64,000 nucleotides of DNA. Origin: Planctomycetota bacterium. GTDB taxonomy: Bacteria > Planctomycetota > Phycisphaerae > UBA1845. Numbering within the stretch: the stretch's first letter is position 1; every line of letters starts with the position of its first letter. Location: the NCBI GenBank assembly GCA_024276605.1, contig JAJRWX010000039.1, forward strand, positions 1 through 64,000, given 5' to 3'. Positions 1-8,682 of the stretch are shown piece by piece. The position numbers and the translations under genes were made by a program. The notes under the pieces are model-generated. The model worked only from the letters and a program-made list of their open reading frames with translations, searched no databases and had not been told where the DNA came from.

Positions 1-1815
1 AACACGCAAGTCAACCGTCGCAGATACGGAGCTGATGTCGATATCCGCCGGACCATCAGGAAGCTCTGCAAGAACATCCCTAAATTTTATCATTGACCAT
101 TGTTGCCTACCAGCCCCGTCGTCTACCCAAGAAAGACTTGAGTCGGCCCCCAGCGCGCTGGACGGAGAATCGGTACTGATCGTCACATCGAGGACGCCCC
201 GATAGCCCGGATTGATAATGGGATCATCATCATTGACTGTAATACTCGATTCCCCCTGACGCAAAGTAACCTCAACGGTGTCATATTGATTATTGACAAT
301 AATGTTTTCATCCGACGGATCATAGTCCATTGGGTCAAAGGCGCCGTGTGTATGTTGCAAGCCGAGAAGTATCTCAGGTCGAGTATCTCCGGAAAGATCG
401 GTCATGTAACTCACTGACGATATGCCATCCGTTCTGGCATCAGCACTTGGAATTGCAGTAATTCGCACCGGTGGTGCTTCAAGGATCACGCCGCTGAATG
501 ATTCACCCGTGGAGTTAACACCGATCGAACCACCGAATCTCGTTCGGTCTTGTCCATAGATCACATACGCCTCACCAATTTGCCCGAAACTACTTGGATT
601 GCCAAACTGGGCAGCGAGAATAAAGTCGTCGATACCGTCAGCGTCAAAATCCGTTAATGTCGACATGCTTGAGCCTAGTTGAGACCCCGGATTGAAACCA
701 TAAAACCGCACACCGGAAATGGCTCGGCCAATATCAAACAAATCTACCACACCGGCAGCCAACTGGGCCACGCTGATAGTACCCACGGCGTATTGATGTA
801 CACGGGGATTGGCTAGGTCGTCAGCGGTGACACGAATAAAGTATGGTTCGCCATCCGTTCGCGGTGGGATCATCGTGAGATCAATGGGAATATCGAAATT
901 GATCGGTTCAAAGCTATTAGCCTGAACCGTTCGAGATGTTAGCACGATAATTTGACTGGGGTCGGGATTGGATGGATCGTCGTTGTCCGGGTCCAGATCG
1001 AAATCGAGCAGTACGAACAGTATGAAGTCGCTATCAGGGTCAAAAGGTAACGCCACTGAAGGTTGAAATTCAGTTGGCTGAACGGATACCCGAAGTATAT
1101 CGTCTTGGGTCACACTTTGATTAAAAGCAGGATCGGTAACCGTAACTACCGGCGGTATCAGTAAGCATGCGTCTCCCCGTCCATCGCCGTCGGAATCGGC
1201 TTGCGTAGGGTTGTAATCACCTGGGCAATTGTCGCAAGCGTCGCCGACGCCATCGTTATCAAAGTCTGAAACGTCAAGACACATACTAAATCGCGTTTGG
1301 AATAGAGCGAAGTCAGCAAGGTCAATATGTCCGTTGCCCGAAAGATCTAGCGAGCGGCAGGTATCCGACGCGGCAACAATCTCCGGTCCTGTTTCGCATA
1401 ACGGCCAGGCAACAAAGTCGTCAAGGTTAATTAGTAAATCACCGTTAATATCGCCGTCGCCAGGCAACAGGCATTTGATCTCGCAAGTCGTGCCATCCCC
1501 TTGGTAGAACCCTTTAATCAGAATGCAATCTACAGGACAAACATTGTCTAGGCAGACCCCAACTTCAAAACAACATGCGCCCGTGCCCGCTGCGCGCGTC
1601 GCGACCGGCGGATTTAACGTGATGGTTCCTGCCCAACATGGCATGGAGGTCTGTAATACAATGCATATAACCAGCAGCAATCGACATCTACAAAAGTAAC
1701 GCTGTACGAAGCACCAAGATGCGACGAATTCGAGAGACAGTATCTGTACCCCTAACATTCGGCGTATCCAATTCGTTGTGGCAGTCAATTGATAGGAAGC
1801 CGTAGTCATGATCAT
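1..1815 (-). CDS. Secreted FG-GAP / thrombospondin type-3 repeat protein, 3' end missing
   Basis: An uninterrupted minus-strand frame runs off the left edge, so at least 605 residues are present and the C-terminus is missing. A hydrophobic stretch (LLLVICIVLQTSMPCWAG, about residues 46-64) looks like a signal peptide after a long basic leader. The start at 1815 is uncertain: ATGs at 1809 and 1758 also fit and no clear ribosome site is seen. Next come a planctomycete dockerin-like pair (GDGDINGDLLINLDDF near 119), a thrombospondin type-3 repeat (DNDGVGDACDNCP near 185), and an FG-GAP calcium-loop blade (DFDADGIDDFILAA near 385). The last visible part resembles a DNRLRE-type domain. Such proteins are usually exported and bind calcium. 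The role is not known. Confidence 0.8.
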   Translation of the reverse strand, partial: MIMTTASYQLTATTNWIRRMLGVQILSLEFVASWCFVQRYFCRCRLLLVICIVLQTSMPCWAGTITLNPPVATRAAGTGACCFEVGVCLDNVCPVDCILIKGFYQGDGTTCEIKCLLPGDGDINGDLLINLDDFVAWPLCETGPEIVAASDTCRSLDLSGNGHIDLADFALFQTRFSMCLDVSDFDNDGVGDACDNCPGDYNPTQADSDGDGRGDACLLIPPVVTVTDPAFNQSVTQDDILRVSVQPTEFQPSVALPFDPDSDFILFVLLDFDLDPDNDDPSNPDPSQIIVLTSRTVQANSFEPINFDIPIDLTMIPPRTDGEPYFIRVTADDLANPRVHQYAVGTISVAQLAAGVVDLFDIGRAISGVRFYGFNPGSQLGSSMSTLTDFDADGIDDFILAAQFGNPSSFGQIGEAYVIYGQDRTRFGGSIGVNSTGESFSGVILEAPPVRITAIPSADARTDGISSVSYMTDLSGDTRPEILLGLQHTHGAFDPMDYDPSDENIIVNNQYDTVEVTLRQGESSITVNDDDPIINPGYRGVLDVTISTDSPSSALGADSSLSWVDDGAGRQQWSMIKFRDVLAELPDGPADIDISSVSATVDLRV

Positions 1816-1870
1816 TGCCTGAATCGCATAATCGTGATAATCCTACAATGATTGGTAGTATATCTGAAAC

Positions 1871-2050
1871 TTACTTGTTTGTCGAAATTGGCCAGCAAAA
1901 CACCAAGCCCATCACCGCGGTATGGTCCAACCAACTTTTTGCGACGTCACACTCATAGCGGTAAAGCAACTCATCCGCCGCGACTATTGTGGTCGTAGCT
2001 ACAAGCGGGATGATCGCTAGAAAGCCTAATTTTCGCCAGCATAACGCCAT
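1871..2050 (-). CDS. Small secreted or membrane protein, 59 aa
   Basis: This is a short frame with an AAAGGGG ribosome site about 8 nt before the ATG at 2050, the same style of site as the lipoprotein gene at 53864. The product starts with a basic N-terminus and a hydrophobic run (LGFLAIIPLVATTTIVAA) that could be a signal peptide or one membrane helix. About 30 residues with two cysteines follow. No family is recognised. An upstream in-frame ATG at 2068 is possible but lacks a site. It lies between two secreted-protein genes. The call rests on ribosome site and composition only. Confidence 0.45.
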   Translation of the reverse strand: MALCWRKLGFLAIIPLVATTTIVAADELLYRYECDVAKSWLDHTAVMGLVFCWPISTNK

Positions 2051-2231
2051 TGGTGCACCCCTTTCCATTAAGCGTATCCAGTCGTGTAACGCAATTCAAG
2101 GCTTGTAAGTAGCTAGAAGCCAACAAGTTAGAGTTACGCTATAATTCACGACAGATGAACACATTTGATAACTGGAGCTATACTGCTGGCGGTGTATGGA
2201 TGTAACACACACGGATTCCGGGGATTAACGT

Positions 2232-4769
2232 ATGCTTATCACATCTACTTATCACCGTAATCGTCAGCTATGGTTAACGGCTTCGCTGATTTATTTCACT
2301 GGCATATGTAGCGTAGCGATTGCGGGAGACAATGAATCCGGCCAATCATCGCTACGCATCGCTTGGTCATCGGATGGTCTGGAGTTCACGGACAGTGGGC
2401 GAGAACTTCTCGACGATGCCACTCGGCCTAGCGTGGTGCGTCGTCGTAATGGTGAGATGATTCTTCTTTACGAACGTGTCGACAAGGAGGGGGATTCAGA
2501 TCGTACACGTCTATCATCCATGCGCTCGCGCAACGACGGTCGTCGATGGTCCCGACCTAAGACTGTGCAAATCCGAGATAGGCTTGGTCGGCGGGTGCAT
2601 GGCCAATTAGGTACGATCGTGTTGACGGCGGATGAGCGCGTGCGACTCTTTTTCTTCCGCGACGATATATTAAAGGATTCAAAAGATGGCGATACAGTTT
2701 CCGTGCTTTCGTCAGCTATCTCACGTGACGGCGTTCACTTTCGACTCGATGATTTCTTTCATGTGGAGGGCCTAGCCGACAGTGCGCATGGTATCACGGC
2801 TGCGTGGATGCGTGATCGGTTGCATTTGTACTTGACGCATCGTACACGAAAAAGTTCGGGAGGGTCGGCTGGGTTAGTCACTCATGCAGTATCAGCAGAT
2901 GGACGTCGATTCGTGGCGTTTCGACGAGAAAAAATGGGTGGCGTCAATTTTGAAGGTAGCATTATCCGTTTGGGTAAAGGCTACCGCGCGTACGCGTGGA
3001 ACAAATCGGGTATTCGGTCTTTTCGATCAGCCAATGGCAGGTCATGGCAGCAAGAAGAAGGTGTGCGACTTGCCGATGGCGCTTACCCGGCGGTCGTTGC
3101 CTTGGATAAACCGGCTTGGCTCATGGTGTATGCGTATGTTGGTGAGCAGGGCAGCGCGCCATCCAACGTCGGAGCATCGGATCAACTGACGGATGTTTAC
3201 GATATTAATCTTGAAGGAGAACGCGATAAGAGCGTGAACGCTGAGGATTCGATTGTCTTCACTAGCGAGGAAGGTAGTGCGAATCAGAATATCATTACTC
3301 GGGAGAATGTGTCGAGCGACGGTGAACTTGTTGTTGGGGTGGAGGGTAGCAGCGCAGGTGCCTTCGATAGCGATTCTAACGGTGATGATGCTTATCTTAA
3401 CATTGAAGCTCCGGCTACCTATAGAGATGGTACGCCGATCTCTGACGAGTATGGTTTCGCGCCGTTGCCGAATTTTCGAGACGAGGTGGATTACATCAAA
3501 TGGTGGGAATCTGTTGCAGCCAGTAACGCTTCGGGGCGTACTTATGATCTTCAAGAAGCGATTCGCCAAACTGTAGGTGACGATGCATGGCCTGAGGGTA
3601 TCAATATGTTTACAGATCCGGATTTCTATGGTTCTCCCGGCCCTTGGGATCCTACTGCCAGGCCGAGGTGGGAGACGTCTCGATTAGCTTTTGCCGCACT
3701 GCGCTCCCGTTTTGAGGAAGCGGCTGACTATGATGGATACAGTGATAAAGGATATTCATTCAGCCATGATAGTGATATGGATGATGACTTCAACCAATTA
3801 TTACTTGGTATCCTATTGCCCAATCTGTCGCACCATAGAGCAATTTCGCGTTCCATACTATCGGATGCTTGGCGAGCGCCTGGTGGAAAAGTTTCCAGCA
3901 AGCGCATGCTGGATGCCTGGCGTACGACGCTGATCAACGCGCGCCATGCAGGTCAGGGGGCTACTTTGATTGAAGATCTCGTAGCTATGGCAGAGCGCAG
4001 AGTCATTCAACACTCCGCCCGATGGGCGTTGAAGCATGGCATATTTTCTGATGAAAAGATAGATGATGCGCTGGAGTTGCTCAAACGATATGATCGACCG
4101 GCACGCGATCCGATGCTATGGATACGTGGTGAACATGCTATGGTCATGGATGTGACGCAGTATTTGTTCGCCCCGTTGTTACCTGGGCGAGATCAGCCAA
4201 TCAATAAAGAACGTGTTGAAACATTTATTGATCAATCTTGGGTTGAAGAGGATGTGATTGAGCGGTTAAGTTCAATGACCAGGAAAGATGGCCTCAAGGT
4301 GGTGCATGATGTTGACGAATACTACCGACGACTCGGTGAAATGATGCGCATCGGATATCCAGATGTGAGAGTGGCTGATCTAGAAGCGTTAGAGCAGTTG
4401 TTTGATCATCAAACACCACTCACAAAAGAATTATTACCTTCACTTAGTCGTTATTACCAGCTGCGCACACGGATCGAAACTTCACGCCGAGCGACGCAGT
4501 TGATCTACGCGGTGCATGTGTTCAAAGTACAAGAAGATCGCTGGCCCAAATCGCTTGACGAACTCCCTGCTCATCTTTCCGGTGGCTTTCTGATTGACCC
4601 GTTTAGTGGAGAAGATTTTATCTATCGTTTAGGCCCGCAAGGCCCGCGCATTTATAGTGTATCTGAAAACGGGGAGGATGACGGCGGTGTACACGATCGT
4701 CGTTGGGGTGATAGACCGGACGAACATACCAGTTTGGACGATTATGTCTTTTGGCCTCCGCAACCCTAA
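2232..4769 (+). CDS. Secreted sialidase-like (Asp-box) protein with a C-terminal planctomycete domain
   Basis: The 845-residue product starts with a signal peptide (hydrophobic to about residue 31, ending SVAIAG). Residues about 40-310 contain repeated Asp-box-like motifs (SSDGLEF, SRNDGRRW, SRDGVHF, SADGRRF, SANGRSW), as in sialidase/BNR beta-propellers. The catalytic arginine triad of true sialidases cannot be confirmed by eye, so enzymatic activity is not claimed. A long acidic helical part follows. The last ~100 residues (from TQLIYAVHVFKVQEDRWPKS to the end) resemble a domain seen at the C-terminus of planctomycete proteins containing 'DPFSGEDFIYR'. It is probably periplasmic or surface-located. 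It appears to be a single gene. Confidence 0.7.
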   Translation: MLITSTYHRNRQLWLTASLIYFTGICSVAIAGDNESGQSSLRIAWSSDGLEFTDSGRELLDDATRPSVVRRRNGEMILLYERVDKEGDSDRTRLSSMRSRNDGRRWSRPKTVQIRDRLGRRVHGQLGTIVLTADERVRLFFFRDDILKDSKDGDTVSVLSSAISRDGVHFRLDDFFHVEGLADSAHGITAAWMRDRLHLYLTHRTRKSSGGSAGLVTHAVSADGRRFVAFRREKMGGVNFEGSIIRLGKGYRAYAWNKSGIRSFRSANGRSWQQEEGVRLADGAYPAVVALDKPAWLMVYAYVGEQGSAPSNVGASDQLTDVYDINLEGERDKSVNAEDSIVFTSEEGSANQNIITRENVSSDGELVVGVEGSSAGAFDSDSNGDDAYLNIEAPATYRDGTPISDEYGFAPLPNFRDEVDYIKWWESVAASNASGRTYDLQEAIRQTVGDDAWPEGINMFTDPDFYGSPGPWDPTARPRWETSRLAFAALRSRFEEAADYDGYSDKGYSFSHDSDMDDDFNQLLLGILLPNLSHHRAISRSILSDAWRAPGGKVSSKRMLDAWRTTLINARHAGQGATLIEDLVAMAERRVIQHSARWALKHGIFSDEKIDDALELLKRYDRPARDPMLWIRGEHAMVMDVTQYLFAPLLPGRDQPINKERVETFIDQSWVEEDVIERLSSMTRKDGLKVVHDVDEYYRRLGEMMRIGYPDVRVADLEALEQLFDHQTPLTKELLPSLSRYYQLRTRIETSRRATQLIYAVHVFKVQEDRWPKSLDELPAHLSGGFLIDPFSGEDFIYRLGPQGPRIYSVSENGEDDGGVHDRRWGDRPDEHTSLDDYVFWPPQP

Positions 4770-4820
4770 GAACGACCTGCCTGAAACCATCGGCACACGC
4801 GACCACCAGCGTAGTCAAAT

Positions 4821-4890
4821 CAGAGCCGCACGGCGCCAGCCTGCGGACCTCCGGCGCTATCGCGTCACCAGGCTTGCGCCAGGTGCTCTG
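4821..4890. repeat. Imperfect inverted repeat, dispersed-repeat family B
   Basis: Arms 4821-4843 (CAGAGCCGCACGGCGCCAGC...) and 4869-4890 (CAGGCTTGCGCCAGGTGCTC...) are imperfect reverse complements. The second arm recurs at 58284-58305 with few changes. It lies between the sialidase-like gene and lemA, which converge here, so it could fold in either transcript. A shorter inverted pair, GGCAGGTC (4956) and GACCTGCC, follows in the same 285-bp gap. Confidence 0.5.
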
Positions 4891-5054
4891 ACCATACTCT
4901 TCGCACGACCTAACATCGCACCCCCAAAGAAGGTTCGAAGCGTGATTGTAAAAGGCAGGTCAACCTTTCGCTTGAAGGCAAAAGAACGACCTGCCCTACG
5001 CGCCTGGGAGGTCGCCTACGGCATGGACTTCCTTGATAAGGTGTTGTTGCTGCC

Positions 5055-5741
5055 TTAACTATTACCGAAATCGATTTTTGGTGTTTCTTTGGCGACATCG
5101 GATACTTCGAAGTACTCAGCTTTTTCAACGCCGGCCAGGCCTGCATAGAGTCGCCCCAGGAGTTTACGCGTAAAGGTGTTCAACTGTTTTACGGCGTCGT
5201 TGTACCGCTTGCGTTCAACGCCCAGGCGATTTTCCGTTCCCTCGATTGAGTCTTGTAATTTGAGGAAGTTTTCGTTGGCTTTTAATTGTGGGTAGGTTTC
5301 TTTCAAAACCAGTAAGCGGGATAGCGCCGAGCCTAGAAGGCTTGCGGATTTAGCTTTGTTAGCGGTTGATTTAGCCTGGAAGTAGGCTTTACGGGCGTTG
5401 GCGATGCCGAGGAAGACCTCTTTTTCGTGACCGGCTACGCCCTTGACGGTTTCCACAAGATTGGGGATGAGATCGAAGCGTCGTTGCAATTGATTTTCTA
5501 CCTGTGCCCATGCACTGGCTACGTTTTCATCCAAGGCTACTGCTTTATTGTAGCCATTATAGACGCATCCGCCGATGACCGCGCTACCAAGTAGGAGCGA
5601 GCCGGCCATAATGAGTATCATTTTTCCAAATTTCATGCCACTACCTCCGACTTTTACCATACGTGCGCCGCATGACGGGCAAAAGCTCGCCCCACGCGAC
5701 ATGGTTGTTCCACACGAACCGCATGTATTACCAGCTTGCAC
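5055..5741 (-). CDS. lemA: LemA family membrane protein with N-terminal zinc ribbon
   Basis: From about residue 36 onward this is a typical LemA protein: one membrane helix (ILIMAGSLLLGSAVIGG), then the helical domain with NVASAWAQVENQLQRRFDLI and PNLVETVKGVAGHEKEVF. The family usually starts near the ATG at 5636 (193 aa). Here the frame stays open upstream and encodes a double-CxxC zinc ribbon (CGSCG ... CPSCG). A GTG at 5741 with GGAGG upstream gives 228 residues and overlaps the end of the TPM gene by 14 bp, which suggests translational coupling. The chosen start is inferred from the ribbon; the shorter start remains possible. LemA and TPM proteins are commonly co-encoded; the molecular role is unclear. 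Confidence 0.85.
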   Translation of the reverse strand: MQAGNTCGSCGTTMSRGASFCPSCGARMVKVGGSGMKFGKMILIMAGSLLLGSAVIGGCVYNGYNKAVALDENVASAWAQVENQLQRRFDLIPNLVETVKGVAGHEKEVFLGIANARKAYFQAKSTANKAKSASLLGSALSRLLVLKETYPQLKANENFLKLQDSIEGTENRLGVERKRYNDAVKQLNTFTRKLLGRLYAGLAGVEKAEYFEVSDVAKETPKIDFGNS

Positions 5742-6561
5742 CACCGCCACCTCCGCCAAAACCGCCACCACCGCCAAATGAGCCGCCACCAAAGCCGCCT
5801 CCGCCGAAACCTCCGCCACCCCAGGATGATCGCCCGCCGCCGAGTGTTCGGCTAAGTAAACTACCGACGACCATCGCCTGCCAGAATCCCCCACCACCCC
5901 AACTGGAACGATGGCGACCCCGGCGTCGGGATGATGACATGATGACGATCATAATGATAAACGGTAGTAGTCCACCACATGCTACGCCGCCGGGTTTTAC
6001 GCGCCGCCCGCTGTACCGGTAGTTGGGGATGCTGGTTAGTTTTACATTCGACGCGTCGGCGATTTTATTCGCAACGCTTACAGTCAATACGAGCATGCCA
6101 TCGCTTATGTGCCCGGATTTAAGAAATTTGTCGCGTATACGCCTCGATAACGTGCCGCACCATGAATCGGGTAGAGTCGGCTCAATCCCGTAGCCGGTGT
6201 GGATGAAAACTTCACCTTTTTGGGTAGGCGTCTTGGGGATGAAAACGATGAGCGCGCCGTTGTCTTTGCCTTGCTTCCCGAGTTTCCATAGTTCGGCGTG
6301 ACGAAAGCCGAATTGTTGATAGTCCTCGCCATCGGTAGTTGATGCGGTGAGCACTTTTACCTGGGCCGTGGTCTTGCTTTCCAATTCGCGCAGCCACGTG
6401 TTAAGTTGTTGTTCAACCTGTGCGGAGATGAGACCGGCCTGGTCCATGACGTAGGCACCGGTATCGCGAATGGTGACTTCAGCGGATGCGGTGGTGCCGG
6501 CTAAGACCAGTGCCAGTAGTGAAACTGACCGGACTATCGGTGTGCGTAGATTATAGATCAT
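5728..6561 (-). CDS. TPM domain (YgcG-like) secreted/membrane protein
   Basis: A signal peptide (SVSLLALVLAGTTASA) precedes a TPM domain: YVMDQAGLISAQVEQQLN, QVKVLTAST, DNGALIVFIP, and VFIHTGYGIEPTLPD are typical of this family. One membrane helix (LLPFIIMIVIMSS) and a long Gly/Ser/Phe-rich tail ending GGGGGGASW follow. The start at 6561 sits just after the signal-peptide basic region and overlaps the upstream gene by 11 bp. It is the middle gene of a three-gene operon with the nucleotidyltransferase-like gene and lemA. TPM proteins are linked to membrane quality control or phosphatase-like activity in some lineages. The exact role here is inference. Confidence 0.85.
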   Translation of the reverse strand: MIYNLRTPIVRSVSLLALVLAGTTASAEVTIRDTGAYVMDQAGLISAQVEQQLNTWLRELESKTTAQVKVLTASTTDGEDYQQFGFRHAELWKLGKQGKDNGALIVFIPKTPTQKGEVFIHTGYGIEPTLPDSWCGTLSRRIRDKFLKSGHISDGMLVLTVSVANKIADASNVKLTSIPNYRYSGRRVKPGGVACGGLLPFIIMIVIMSSSRRRGRHRSSWGGGGFWQAMVVGSLLSRTLGGGRSSWGGGGFGGGGFGGGSFGGGGGFGGGGGGASW

Positions 6562-7273
6562 TGGCCAACTTTCCCAATGCCTCAACGTCGGCGTAGAGCT
6601 GTTCAAACTCTTTCCAGCCATGCGGTTCTGATGGATTCAAAGCTGATCGTAATCCATCAAGTTTGGTAGCCACGACGGTTTCTACTTTAGTTAGTAAGGC
6701 ATCCACATTCATCGATTCGCGATGGCTTTTAAGCCATAGTAGACCTCGTATCGGTCGGAGCATACCTTCACCAATATCCATTTGGAGGGCACCGAGTAAC
6801 TTGTCCTGACCGGTTGAAGCCAATAAACCCTGGCGCATGCTAATGAGTGTGGTTTTAAGTTCTCGTTCGGTCTGCAAGCGAATATGGGAATCTTCAAAGG
6901 TTAGGTCGGCAAAGTGGCTGTCACCGAACAGGGTAATGCCACAGGTGGAAATTTCGAGTAGTTCCAATGGAAAGGTGTCGAGTGATTCTTTGATATAGCC
7001 GGGAGTCATGATGATGGGGGCTGCGAATTTGAGCTTGCCTAGTGCCATGCCGTGTTTGGCTAATTGTTGAAGCATGGTCAGTTCGACTTGCTGTAGCACG
7101 AGCACGCTACGGGCGGTATGTCGCCCTACGTCGAATAACTGGCTGGTTACTCGGCCATATAGGGTCAATGACAGCGCGTGTTGCCCGGCCACATCTTTGA
7201 TGACCTGTTCGAATTGGTTGGCAGCCTCACGCATGGTTGGCGTCAATTGTCGCGTTACGGTAGCTGTGGACAT
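6551..7273 (-). CDS. Nucleotidyltransferase-fold-like protein, uncharacterised
   Basis: This 240-residue soluble protein has the start at 7273 (MSTATVTRQL) preceded by AGGATAGAGGAT. The pattern LYGRVTSQ...SARSVLVLQQVEL, APIIMTPGYIKESLDTFPLELLEI and FGDSHFADLTF resembles planctomycete proteins with a degenerate nucleotidyltransferase-like fold. No catalytic GS...DxD motif is visible, so activity is doubtful. It overlaps the TPM gene (11 bp), which overlaps lemA, making one operon. Its constant partnership with LemA/TPM would be worth testing by synteny. The family identification is a pattern judgement only. Confidence 0.65.
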   Translation of the reverse strand: MSTATVTRQLTPTMREAANQFEQVIKDVAGQHALSLTLYGRVTSQLFDVGRHTARSVLVLQQVELTMLQQLAKHGMALGKLKFAAPIIMTPGYIKESLDTFPLELLEISTCGITLFGDSHFADLTFEDSHIRLQTERELKTTLISMRQGLLASTGQDKLLGALQMDIGEGMLRPIRGLLWLKSHRESMNVDALLTKVETVVATKLDGLRSALNPSEPHGWKEFEQLYADVEALGKLANDL

Positions 7274-7605
7274 ATCCTCTATCCTGAATTTCTTCCGGTT
7301 TATTGCGCGTTTCACGTCTTCGCGCCACTCGGGGTTACATGCACTATCGTCGCCCCTTCTATAAGGTGATAACACTTATCTCTACAAATGTCGATTATAG
7401 GGCTAGGTTAGTTTTGTAATCACAAGCGGCACGTTGCCCCGTAACCACATGCCATGGGAAGAGTTAAAACTTGTCACCACTTCTACCCCTCTATACACTC
7501 CGGGGAGCCAGGCTAGTATGGCATCCGTGCCCCCTTCGACAGTCGTGCCTGATGTGCGACGACGAAGATAGCCGATCAGCATGGTAGGGAGCGAATGGAA
7601 GGTCG
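7274..7605. other. Divergent intergenic region
   Basis: This 332-bp gap lies between two divergent genes and should hold promoters for both. An imperfect palindrome (ATAAGGTGATAACACTTAT, 7361-7379) could be an operator or part of a promoter. A small minus-strand reading frame is present but unsupported. No RNA gene is recognised. Confidence 0.4.
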
Positions 7606-8466
7606 ATGATGAGACGTGCAAATCTTAATTGGTTCATGTTATTAGTCGGGACGTTGCTTTTTGTTTCATCAAGTGGTTGTGCGACGATACGTGGGTTAGA
7701 TGATGGCGCATGGGCGTCGGATTATGACACGGCTGAAAAGCGCGTAGCCCGGTGTCAATTACCGATGTTGATCTACTATAGCGACAAGATACCAACGGCA
7801 CATAATCCATCGATGGACTGGGAAAATGATCCAGCCATAAAGCCCTTGTTGGCTGACTATGTGTGCTGCCGTCTGTATCGTCAATCAGCTTTTGATCGGA
7901 GATATGTGGCTCAATTCGGTGTCTCTCGTGCCCCGGCTGTCATGGTGGCACGATCAGATGGTACGCATCATGCGCAGGAAGGCGTACGCACTGCTGACCA
8001 ATTTATTCAGTTTTTGGCCAAAGCCGGGAGTCCGGGGCAGATTTCAGTGATGGATCCGCATATCGTGCGTCGTGCCCAATATGAATGGATGGATAACGTG
8101 TCCACTGCCAGGCATTTAGCACGGGAAAACGGCAAACTTATGCTGGTGGCGTATGTGAAGCAGTATTCGCGCGATTGGGCGCACGTGAACAAATTATTGA
8201 AACATCATGTCGTATATCGACATTTACGTGATGCTATTATGTGTCGTGTTTATGTCAGTAGTTGGTCAAGTGACGTCCACATCTCCGAATTTGGCGCAGT
8301 GACACTTCCGGCTATTGTCATAGAAAGTCCTGATGGCAGGCATGAAGTCATGCAGCAACCAACCGATTATGAAGAAATAGCGGCATTCGCGGCTAGCATG
8401 CTTCAGCCTGATCGACGGGTGAGTAGCGGGGTTGACATCACTCAGCCATCCCAATCCAGCCATTAG
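7606..8466 (+). CDS. Lipoprotein with two thioredoxin-like domains lacking CxxC
   Basis: The N-terminus is a lipoprotein signal peptide ending VSSSGC. Two halves each look like a thioredoxin fold: LPMLIYYSDKI ... FGVSRAPAVMVARSDG and LMLVAYVKQYS ... FGAVTLPAIVIESPDG. The cis-proline positions are recognisable (RAPAVMV, TLPAIVI), but neither half has a CxxC site, so redox activity is unlikely. GGAAGG lies just before the tandem ATG. It is probably envelope-anchored. A hairpin follows the stop codon. Function unknown. Confidence 0.7.
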   Translation: MMRRANLNWFMLLVGTLLFVSSSGCATIRGLDDGAWASDYDTAEKRVARCQLPMLIYYSDKIPTAHNPSMDWENDPAIKPLLADYVCCRLYRQSAFDRRYVAQFGVSRAPAVMVARSDGTHHAQEGVRTADQFIQFLAKAGSPGQISVMDPHIVRRAQYEWMDNVSTARHLARENGKLMLVAYVKQYSRDWAHVNKLLKHHVVYRHLRDAIMCRVYVSSWSSDVHISEFGAVTLPAIVIESPDGRHEVMQQPTDYEEIAAFAASMLQPDRRVSSGVDITQPSQSSH

Positions 8467-8469
8467 TCG

Positions 8470-8489
8470 CGTGAAACGTCCATTTCACG
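8470..8489 (+). terminator. Stem-loop after lipoprotein gene
   Basis: A perfect 7-bp stem, CGTGAAA / TTTCACG with a 6-nt loop, lies 3 nt after the stop codon. There is no T-tract, so it may protect the 3' end rather than terminate by itself. Confidence 0.4.
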
Positions 8490-8572
8490 GCTCCGGCCTT
8501 TGATCCGTTGTCACATGGCCGCGCTTCGCTTGGCCATGCCACACATTTGCTGTCATATAGCCCTGGACTACG

Positions 8573-8601
8573 TTGTTGAACATCACGATTTACGTTACAA
8601 T
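8573..8601 (+). promoter_or_regulatory. Predicted promoter for ribBA
   Basis: TTGTTG (8573-8578) and TACAAT (8596-8601) are separated by 17 bp. The -10 box matches five of six consensus bases. It leaves a leader of about 75 nt before ribBA. No FMN riboswitch consensus was seen in this leader. Confidence 0.5.
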
Positions 8602-8682
8602 TCCGTACTCATAGGAAGTCGCCTGCCTTGCTTTCATCTGTCGTAGCAGCAGCGCACCGCAGAATAACCTGTAGGAAATGTA

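Noticed and set aside
7403-7621. 72-residue minus-strand frame in the divergent gap
   Set aside because: It overlaps the start of the lipoprotein gene, has no ribosome site and no recognisable domain.
8467-8682. FMN riboswitch before ribBA
   Set aside because: Searched for the conserved AGGGT...GGGGCAG core and found none; only a promoter-like pair and a hairpin are present.
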